Below, piece by piece: positions 56,182 through 64,000 of a DNA stretch of 64,000 nucleotides. Origin of the DNA: Toxonevra muliebris (taxonomy: Eukaryota; Arthropoda; Insecta; Diptera; Pallopteridae); NCBI GenBank assembly GCA_963691655.1, contig OY829327.1, forward strand, positions 57,734,079 to 57,798,078, read 5' to 3'. Made by a program: the position numbers and the translations under genes. The notes under the pieces are model-generated. The model did not search any database and was not told the DNA's origin. It worked only from the letters and a program-made list of their open reading frames with translations. Position 1 is the first letter of the stretch, and each line of letters opens with the position of its first letter.

Positions 56182-56922
56182 TCCGTTCCTGTACTTTTTG
56201 GGTAAAGTCTGGTAAACTGAGAGTAAACGAAAAATGCTCTCTCTGATACACAAAAATGCATAAAAATACGGGAACGCACAAAACCACTTTTCTTGCACGA
56301 AACAAAACGTCAAATTTTAACGATAGTTAGACGACCTCGATTGTCTAGTGGATAGTGCAGTAGACTTTCATTCAGAAGGTTGCGGGTTCGATTTCCGTCT
56401 TGGTCTGGTGGTTAATTCTCATAGACTTCTTATATTCACTATCGATATGAAGTGGATGAGAATTATAAGAATGTGTACAAGTACACACCTTGGTTGGTAA
56501 TGGCAAAACCACCGAGCTGATAAAAAATTGCCACACAGCCGTTCGGAATCGGCGTTAAACTGTAGGTCCTACCATCGCCACTGTGGTCTAGTGGCAGAGT
56601 GCCAGACTCTTACCTCTGGAGACCTGAATTCGATTCTCGGCTTGGGTATGTTTCCTATCTATCTTTCTTTCTCTCTGCCTTTCTTTCTTGGGGCTTTGGT
56701 ACAATATATCTTATAGGTCGGAGTGCCTGACTTTCGAGTCGTCCTCTTTCAAATAATAATAAAACGATAGTTAAATTCAAAAAACAAGTTTCTGTTTTAT
56801 TTAATAAAAACTGTTAAATCTTACAAGAAAATAAATAAATAATGAAAAAATTAAATATAAATTATTCACCTGTCTACTTTTGTGGAATCTTCGGTTTCAC
56901 AATCACCATTTGCATTATGCAT
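56182..56922. repeat. Dispersed repeat P, occupied copy, carrying the composite SINE
   Basis: 56182-56328 and 56763-56922 match 43366-43630 in reverse complement (ggtccgttcc...tactttttgg, agagtaaa..aaaatgctctctct, cttacaagaaaataaataaa, cacaatcaccatttgcatta). The only large difference is the 434 bp SINE insertion. Confidence 0.85.
56329..56762 (+). mobile_element. Composite SINE: tRNA-like unit A plus second tRNA-like unit B, 10 bp duplication
   Basis: Unit A (56329-56570): AGACGACCTCGATTGTCTAG, box A TTGTCTAGTGGA, anticodon-arm-like TAGACTTTCATTCAGAAGG, box B GGTTCGATTTC, then the shared SINE body. Unit B (56571-56762): CCACTGTGGTCTAGTGGCAG with box A TGGTCTAGTGG, a CCAGA...TCTGG anticodon stem, box B GAATTCGATTC, a pyrimidine-rich stretch and a tail ending in AATAATAATAA. 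AACGATAGTT occurs just before (56319-56328) and just after (56763-56772), and once only at the unoccupied site (43497-43506, minus sense). The pair therefore inserted as one unit. Confidence 0.85.
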
Positions 56923-56981
56923 AAAATAGTGTTTAGGGGAACTGTGGTAATAAAGTGGGTTTCATTTCCTCAAAAAAGTAA

Positions 56982-57565
56982 GGGAGTGTTCCCGTGTATG
57001 AAACGAGTTTTGTTTTTGAGCTATCAATTTTGAGTGGTTAAACCAAATCGCTTGTATGACCAATTTTCTGAGGATGAGTAGCTTTGCCAAAAAAAAAAAA
57101 TTATACCCGGGTATGCGACACCTACAAAAATCCACTAAAAATTGGGAGATATGAAGTAAAAACACCATAACTATTTATAAATATAAATTTATTTATTTTA
57201 TAGGTCTTCAGTGGCTGAGATAAAAAGAAATGGCAGTTTTTATTCATCATCTAAGTAGTTAAGTGGCGTCTCATACCCGGTGATATACTGTGCCCCATAC
57301 CCGGAAACTAATGCCATTTTGAGAATACCTTAATTCACTCGAAAATATATCACTTTGAAAAAGTTTTCGTGATCAATTTTCGCACACGATGTTTGCAGCG
57401 GATACAAGCAACACATTTATTCACTCCGGTATTTCCACAAAATCTGGCTTATGTGAAAATAAAAGTTTTACAGTAGTCAGATCAGCAATATTGACTTTGC
57501 ATTTTGTAAACAATCGACTGTTTCATACCTGGTGCTGCCTCATACCCAGGTACACTCCCCTACAA
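56982..57565. mobile_element. Inverted-repeat element with repeated CATACCCGG motifs, about 580 bp
   Basis: The left AGGGAGTGTTCCCGTGTATG and the right in reverse complement AGGGGAGTGTACCTGGGTAT are inverted ends. Internally the motif ATACCCGG/ACCCAGG recurs (57102, 57276, 57297, 57544). No coding capacity and no clear target duplication. Confidence 0.65.
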
Positions 57566-58060
57566 CAACTTCTACCTGAAAATCTAAAAATAATATAATG
57601 GCAAAAACAGAACCGATTTGCAGATCGCTTTTTTAGTAATGAAAGCCAAAATAATGATTGAAATTCTTTATCCTTAATTTACGATTTCCAATCACTTATA
57701 AAATCGGCAGCAGTTATAAAGCCAAAGCTCAATCATTCACCTTTCGCTGCTTTTTTGGATTGATTCGCATTTTAAATTGCAGATTTAATTATTTAATTAT
57801 ATATACATTTATTAGTGTAACGACATCCTTATTCCAGAAGATCCAGAGTGCTACATCATCATATTATATATCAATTTAAAGAGCTTGGCGAGTAGGTTAG
57901 CCAAAAATTATCAGATTTAAAATCGGTTAAGCCAATTCTAAAATATTAGCGTCGAAAGCTTCGATCATTGAACAAAGCATTGTATTCATCGTTGAAAAAA
58001 TCATTGCTTAAGCGGGAGTAAATAAAAAACGAGAGAAAGAGAGAAGACATGAGCAGCGTG
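57566..58060. other. Intergenic spacer
   Basis: No recognised gene or repeat. Confidence 0.4.
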
Positions 58061-58401
58061 GCAGAACCCTAGCATTTTTCAGTATCTATCATTTGTGAAC
58101 TTTTTATTGGCCAAACAATTTTCCGTAAGTCAGTGTGGTAAATTTGAAAATAGAAATAAGTTTCTAAAAAATTTTATAAAACGACAGTGTTTCAACTAAA
58201 AAGTATGTATGTAATTAGTGTTGCGAACTTTCAAGTTAAAAGCAATGGATTTTTCGTATAATTTCATGTGAATATCACACTTTTTGCAAGATTTAAAAAA
58301 AAGTCTCAAATTTAGGATATTTTCGAAAAGTCGTGTCAAAGTCTCCAAGCAGTCCAAAAAGGTTGCAAATACCAAATTTAGTCTCATAAAGGCCATGCTG
58401 G
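58061..58401. repeat. Dispersed repeat R, uninterrupted copy
   Basis: Starts gcagaaccctagcatttttc and ends ataaaggccatgctgg. Matches the split copy at 26034-27243 over its length. Nature unknown; no frame and no obvious terminal inverted repeats. Confidence 0.7.
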
Positions 58402-60397
58402 ACATGAGAAACGGCATCTCCCAAAATTATCTAACGAATTATCTGCATACACAAATAGCAAAACAAACACCAACGAGTGGTTTGGTTTTGTTTTGATATT
58501 TGTTTTTCATAAAGAAATTTCTTCCGGAAAAAATAACCCCAGTTACTGGGGCCTTACCAACTAGTAATTATTATTGATCGCATCTTAAATTTCTTTTCTA
58601 AAGTTTACAGACATTTACAGAACGGGTTTGCGGCTACTACTGTAATGTTTTGTGTTTTCTTATCTAATACTACATGATATTAGACTCACAACAAAAAAAA
58701 AGGTTTGAATTAATTTTGCAGCAATCCAAAAAAACAAATATATTAAAAATGCATATATAATTAAGGTTACGGCTATGAATTGATTTAAAATGTGTTTTTA
58801 TTACAAAAACGTGTAGCAATAGCGTCATCTAATGAACAACTTTTTTTGGTTATTTTTTATGTAATTTAAATGCAGCATGATATCGAATTGTCTAATTAAA
58901 AAGTAAATGGTAATCAACATAAAAATATGTTGCTGGCGATACCCAGGATATAGGAGTTGTCTAAAACTGTCCAAACCTTTGGAGTATATTTTTGCCGAAC
59001 ACTATTATACTGCTACTAAACTTTATGGCTATTATTTATTTTATAAGAAAAAAGGGGAAACACAAAATTTTTGTCGATAGCGTCCCTTAGTGACGCGCTA
59101 TGTAAATAATCCCGTATATGGTGCAAATGGGTCAAAATTGCCCAATACAATTGTTGTCCCTTAAAAAATAATACCATTTAATTTCTTATTTTCTTTTATT
59201 TATTTCATTGAACTGAAGTCAATATCATTTTAAGTTTGTACTTTTAAATTTTCATTAACATTTTAAATACTTGCGAATGCAACTCTTTGTCTAAATTTAT
59301 CGAAACTTCCGTTAAATTACGCCGTGTCTCTATGGCAATAATTAAAAATCGTGTGGAGACAACTTATGGCTTATGATCGTAATGGATCAATTTTTTGCCC
59401 CCGTGGACGCTCAGTATTTCTGAGCACATCCCTCTAAACCTAACCTAACTTTTCTATGACTAGTCATATTGCTCATTTACTAAAAGACTGTCATAAGTCA
59501 AATTTTTTTTTTTGCATAAAGAATATAATTTTATCTTAAAATTTACAAATATGCCATATTCCAATTCATAATAATATACAAAAATGGGTAAAATCTGATA
59601 AGTTCCACGCTCACTCCCCATATAATCTAATCTCGCAATGCATATATCTTGTAAAGTATCATAAATAGAAAGCTAAAATTTGACGAGTAGATATATTTAC
59701 TCGATAATTTTAACTATGGCGAACACAGAGAAAATCGGTCAACTTCCACGCCCACTCTTCATATATAGTTAATTTGGTTATATATATATATGATATGATA
59801 TTGTGACCTCTAAAATCCCACAGGAGATCCAGGGGCGAGATTTTAGGAGTCACGGCCCGCCGACCCTTCCTCCCCTTCCTCTGTTACGTTCATTGTCTTT
59901 TTACTTATTCCGGCGGTATTATTTGATATTATTCGTTTTCATATGCGAATTTTGTGCGAGTAAATGGAATAGCCTATGGACGTGTAAAGTATTATAATAC
60001 ACAGTAGACTAAACAGGAAGAAAACTATTTTAGAACTACTAATTTTGAAATAAAATGCAAAAAATTACTAGTACCTAAAGCTGCACATACATGTATTACA
60101 AATCCACAGTTGGAAAAATTTTGTAAAATTTAAAATAAATGTGAGAACTGAATTGGCAGTTATAAAAAAATTTTGCACTAAAAGTCGAAAGTAAAAGTCG
60201 ACTTCCGATCAAGTTTGGCAATTCCAAGTCAATCATAAAAATTTTGAAATTTTGAGCTAAAAGTCGATTAAAAATCGATTTCGATTAAAGTCGAAATCGA
60301 TTTGCACATCCCTTGTTGCCAGTGTGGCCAACTCAGCACTTTTCTTGCTAAATTTAGTGTTTTTTTTTTTAATTAAAACGCGGAAAAAAGTGATTCA
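58402..60397. other. Gene-free stretch, about 2 kb
   Basis: AT-rich, except a short GC-richer patch at 59820-59880 with a hairpin (gtgacctctaaaatc at 59801, gattttaggagtcac at 59838). No supported gene. Confidence 0.5.
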
Positions 60398-60714
60398 GCG
60401 CCTGGTTATATTGGTGCTCGGTGTTCGACGAATATAAAACATTTTCTCCCCTGCTCGGTCAAGGTGGTTACATTCAGCTCGGTGCAGAGTTGTTTTTTTG
60501 TCAAAATGTACTCGTTTGTTTAATACTATTTTATATGTAATGACACTATTTTGTAAAATTACTCATTGCTACCCTGAATACTCGCCGTGCTCGGTGTACA
60601 ATACACCGAGCACATCGTGTTCGGTGTGAGAGTGAGTAAAGACTCTCTCTTTGTGTTCGGTGCAACAACAATTTCATGGTGTTCGCTGAGCACACTCGCA
60701 ATATAACCGCAGCC
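60398..60714. mobile_element. H2 MITE, copy 2, 317 bp
   Basis: Ends GCGCCTGGTTATATTGGTGC and, in reverse complement, GGCTGCGGTTATATTGCGAG. The interior is collinear with copy 1 (cggtgttcgacgaatataaa, gtacaatacaccgagcacat, gacactatttt). The flanks TCA and TTA differ by one base from a perfect triplet duplication. Confidence 0.8.
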
Positions 60715-62078
60715 TTAGCGGTTAGCGGGTTTTTTAGCGTAATTTTGTCAATTTAAAAGACACTAAATGCTCCCCCAAATAATTCATTTCCTGAAAAATC
60801 CTAATAAAACTTTGTATCGAAACATTGTAATTTTTGTACTTCATTGAACAACTTTAAAATGCAACAATGGGCAGCAACCAAAATAATACCATATTAAGCA
60901 ACGTTGAAAATCAACTGCTTTGTAGTTACCCCGCGTTTACACGTACAAGTAAACTGCTGTTAGTTTAAAATACGTATTATCTTCGAAAATTCGAAGAAAT
61001 TTTCATTATTTCATAGTATTATCTGTCGAAAAACAGAAAAATTGTCTTTGCAACGTAGGTGTCCTGCCAATTATCACGCCAATTCATTTCCAACAAAATG
61101 TCAGGCACTTCATTGCTAACAATTTGCTCGCTTTGTTTTTGGTTTCTCTCACAAATTTGCAGAATCGTCAAATATTGCCAGCTTACGTCAAATCATTGGC
61201 ATCGAAATATGGTTGCCAGTGACTCTGCCAATGAAAGAAGTGTGAGTGTATTAGTGAAAAAGGAGGACTGTGTTAGTGCTGGCATCCCAGCGGAAAATGG
61301 AAGCACTAGAATAGCGCTAAACAAGTGCTTGATTGCAAACACTTAAGTGCATACAAGCACATGTGTTCCATATAAATTTTAACATTGCATGTCCTAGAAG
61401 ACAAGCACTTGTTCAGTGCAGTACTTTTAGCGCTAAACAAGAGCAAGAAAGAATGCATAGGCACTTCCGCTCAGGGCTGTTGTTTTGAAATTTTTTTGTG
61501 AAGTGAAATTCTTAAAAAATCTAAGTGATTTTTAAAAAAGTGAAGTGTTTTTTGATGCGTAATAAGAAATTGACATATTTTCACAATTTATCTGGTTTTA
61601 TGCGCTTAGTTTGCGAAAAAAAAAACCTTTGGGGGAACGCTACCGTGTGGCAGACACAATAAGGCTCCGACAAAACTTTTTGAATGAGGGTACATAATTT
61701 GTTTTAGGGAATTTTTCAAACCAAAACAAAATAGCAGAATTCTTCGAAACTGTAGTGTTTTTGCATAAAATCATTTAGAAATAAAATCCTCCACTCTCCT
61801 TCTAAATCGTCTAACTCTTCATTTTCAACCAAATTCTAATAAATTATATGACAGTGCGTCATCAGTGCTGCTACATAGGTATTTAAACAAACACAAAAGG
61901 TCTCAGAATATACTGAAGGATGTATGCTAAATGGTATCTTTTTACTTTTTATAGGGGATAAAAATTCAAACACACATTCGGAGAATAAGTTGAGTAAGAT
62001 GAGCATATTTAGATTTTTTTATCTATTTTAGTCTTTCATTGAAACTGGGAAACCGAAGTGTTTTTATGAAAGAGAAAA

Positions 62079-62254
62079 GGCTCAATTATGCATAAGTAAC
62101 GCAACGTGGCGTAACGGAACGTAAAAATCTATCGAAGATAAAACTCTACGTTGCGTTACGATTTCGGTAATCACACGCACTGCCTATATCACAGATATTT
62201 AAGTGACAGTTGGCAACGTTACTTTCCTTTCCGTTACTTATGCATAATTGAGCC
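62079..62254. mobile_element. 176 bp MITE, 23 bp perfect terminal inverted repeats
   Basis: Begins GGCTCAATTATGCATAAGTA plus ACG, and the right end is the exact reverse complement over 23 bp. Subterminal gcgtaacg/cgttacg motifs recur (62110, 62152, 62207, 62231). A truncated relative lies at 22804-22858. Confidence 0.8.
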
Positions 62255-62641
62255 TGAAATGATGAGTGTCAGGCTTGAAAGTGAAGTGAATAATTTCAAT
62301 TGAACTGACAGCGACAGCACTGCTTCCGCTCATTCATTCGCTGTTTCGTGCTTACTTTAGTTGAGAAAGAGAGGAGAGAGAAAAAATATCGAGTATCGAT
62401 TCATGCATTCATAATTTTTCATTGCTGCGTCATTTTATTTTATTCTTTTGCTTTTTTGTTGTTTTAAACCAAATTATATATATATACATACATAATTATA
62501 TTTTTATTTATTTTTTATAAAACGATTGCAAAAAAGAAATAAAATAAAACACACACACTTTTCGTAAAATTTCACAACCACTTTACTTCGCTGTCGCGTG
62601 AAAACTAACTCGTTTCGTTTCTCGCTCTGTCAATATCTCGT

Positions 62642-63262
62642 GGGCTGATGTTACACGGTCAATGTTTTGCTGTCAATGTTTTCTGTTTTTACTCCCTTTT
62701 CATCGTTTTGTTTGATGCCCTGTTAAGGCGATGTTACACGATCAATGTTTTGCTGTCAAACAATGAAATTGTTGTTGCTTTGAAAAATGAACACTGAGCA
62801 AAAGAGAGGATGAACACATTTCACTTCAAATTTTTTTACTGACAAAAAAAAACTGCATCACTTCAAATAAAAGTGTTTTGCTGAATGTTATTTTTTAATA
62901 CTCTTATCTGTAACTATGTTTTTCCAACTAAAAAGTATTTAATTCTACTTTGGAGTGAATGAAAATTCAACAAATTGGAATGGAATTGAATAGAAAATAA
63001 TTATGACAATATGAGATAATGCTGGTGGAAATAGCAACAAATTATACAAAAAATATTGCATTTATATATGAAAAACGCAAAAAAATAATCTTTAAAATTT
63101 GCGAACTATTAAAATAAGCTCCGCCACTTTGTTACATGGCCATTGAATTACCATGTTTTTATAAAAATTATTAAGTTACTTTTTAAACAGCACTAATTTT
63201 CACGAACAAACAAAGATCAATGTTTTGTTTGACAGCAAAACATTGATCGTGTAACATCGCCC
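62642..63262. mobile_element. H1 MITE: left-end block followed by a near-complete copy
   Basis: 62642-62725 is a duplicated left block (GGGCTGATGTTACACGGTCA ... gatgccctgtta). The second copy starts at 62727 (GGCGATGTTACACGATCAAT) after TTAA and ends GATCGTGTAACATCGCCC at 63262. The same left-block duplication is seen in the 32738-33722 copy. Confidence 0.75.
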
Positions 63263-63699
63263 ATAGAAAACTAAATTTGTTGTTCGCTTGGTTGGTTCCC
63301 GGTTGAAATGGTGTACTTGCAAACACTTTTTAAGCACTTGTCTGAAAACCGCTGGGATGCCAGCACTGGTAGGTGTAGCGCTGGGTTAGTGAAAAAGTTT
63401 AGACGTATTGAGTTTTTTCATACTTGCCCGTATAAACGCAGGATATTGTGAAATAAACAAAAAATTTCACACATTCCCGCCAAAAAAAACTTTTAAAGAA
63501 ACGCATGTAATATTTGAATAAGCTATAAATGTCTGTTTTCATATTAAAATTAAGAATTATTGTTTATCATTTTTAGGTGCAGTGATAGTGTGCTCTATTA
63601 TTTGTGGATTTGCAAGATTGTAAAATTTCAAGAAGTAAGTTTCTGACAGTAAATTGCCATTTTACATTTTACAAATTTTTTTTAATCATTTTATTAGCA

Positions 63700-63903
63700 A
63701 TGGAAAAGGGAGGCTACAAACAGAAATATAGAAGGCAGTGGGAATCGGACAAAGATTTAAAAGTTTGGACTCGCCCGTGCGTGGGAAATGAAATGAAAAC
63801 CAGATGCTTTTACTGTAAATGCGATGTGATTGCGAGATACACAGATCTCATGCGCCATGCTGCAACCCAAAATCATGTCAACGCCGTGAGTCCATTCAGC
63901 TGA
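63700..63903 (+). CDS. Zinc-finger protein, first coding exon (probably partial)
   Basis: ATG at 63700 opens MEKGGYKQKYRRQWESDKDL, then LKVWTRPCVGNEMKTRCFYC, KCDVIARYTDLMRHAATQNH. The C-x2-C...H-x5-H spacing (CFYC...HAATQNH) is that of a BED/C2H2-like finger common in insect proteins derived from DNA transposons. A donor (AACGCC|GTGAGT, 63885/63886) lies near the end, so splicing to an exon beyond the window is likelier than termination at the TGA at 63901-63903. An acceptor-like ttttag at 63572-63577 may mark a 5' UTR exon. No partner gene is visible. Confidence 0.6.
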   Translation: MEKGGYKQKYRRQWESDKDLKVWTRPCVGNEMKTRCFYCKCDVIARYTDLMRHAATQNHVNAVSPFS

Positions 63904-64000
63904 TTGTAATGAAGAGAATATAGACTTCGACATTGATATGTGATTTAAAAATATTTATGTATAAGTATGTATTTATAGTTATCAAAGTGTATAAAATACT

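Larger units (their letters stand above)
61275..63367. mobile_element. Inner inverted-repeat element, 19 bp perfect ends AGTGCTGGCATCCCAGCGG
   Basis: The left end is AGTGCTGGCATCCCAGCGG and the right end is its exact reverse complement. Subterminal AAGTGCTT and GCAAACACTT motifs occur inside both ends (61324-61345 and 63318-63340). The interior includes later insertions. No transposase. Confidence 0.65.
60931..63442. mobile_element. Outer inverted-repeat element (CCGCGTTTACACG ends), 2.5 kb, with nested insertions
   Basis: The left CCGCGTTTACACGTACAAGT and the right in reverse complement CCTGCGTTTATACGGGCAAG are inverted ends with a few mismatches. Most of its length is made of other elements (61275-63367, 62079-62254, 62642-63262). 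No coding gene is supported inside; the 61059-61346 frame has no known domain. Confidence 0.55.

Noticed and set aside
56571..56645. A second tRNA gene
   Set aside because: It has tRNA-like boxes but lies inside the target-duplication-bounded SINE; the acceptor arm does not pair.
61059..61346. 95-codon open frame on the plus strand
   Set aside because: No domain, Cys/Ser-rich by chance, and it crosses the left end of the inner inverted-repeat element.
1..64000. Endogenous viral elements or toxin genes
   Set aside because: No motif of viral replication, capsid or envelope proteins and no toxin fold was recognised in the translated frames.

Overview
The window is AT-rich animal nuclear DNA with spliced genes, short canonical GT-AG introns and very dense, decayed transposable elements (TEs). 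Protein families, intron sizes and TE content point to a true fly (Diptera), possibly a tephritid or another TE-rich brachyceran. The species is an inference from memory of protein similarity; nothing in the window proves it. There is no prokaryotic, organellar, CRISPR or recognisable viral content.

Four host genes can be modelled exon by exon. (1) The 3' end of an F-box only protein 11 orthologue (FBXO11; parallel beta-helix repeats plus UBR-type zinc finger) at 52-5967 on +, with its 5' part outside the window. (2) The RNase P/MRP subunit Rpp38 (L7Ae fold) at 28611-29628 on +. (3) A mitochondrial transcription rescue factor 1 (MTRES1/C6orf203, S4-like) homologue at 29902-36147 on +, only 273 bp after Rpp38. 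(4) A secreted neprilysin-like M13 metallopeptidase at 36469-55138 on -, convergent with MTRES1 and split by one 16.4 kb intron. A probable first coding exon of a zinc-finger gene starts at 63700 and may run off the right edge.

The rest is mostly mobile DNA. 5968-28610 is a 22.6 kb intergenic region holding many inverted-repeat elements, Tc1/mariner transposase fragments and a LINE 3' end. The second MTRES1 intron is filled with nested Harbinger-like MITEs with TAA/TTA target duplications. The neprilysin intron holds a broken LINE in two pieces, an RTE-like LINE tail, a hAT element with palindromic subterminal repeats, and piggyBac-like elements. 55.2-63.6 kb holds a composite tRNA-derived SINE and several nested foldback elements.

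The strongest unusual observations all concern mobile DNA. A two-headed SINE appears to have moved as one 434 bp unit, shown by a 10 bp target duplication and an unoccupied paralogous site elsewhere in the window. A piggyBac-like MITE sits in a Tc1-type transposase reading frame, and precise loss at TTAA restores that frame. The window also has an unusual density of TTAA-flanked elements. No coordinated multi-gene system was found; the four host genes look like unrelated neighbours.
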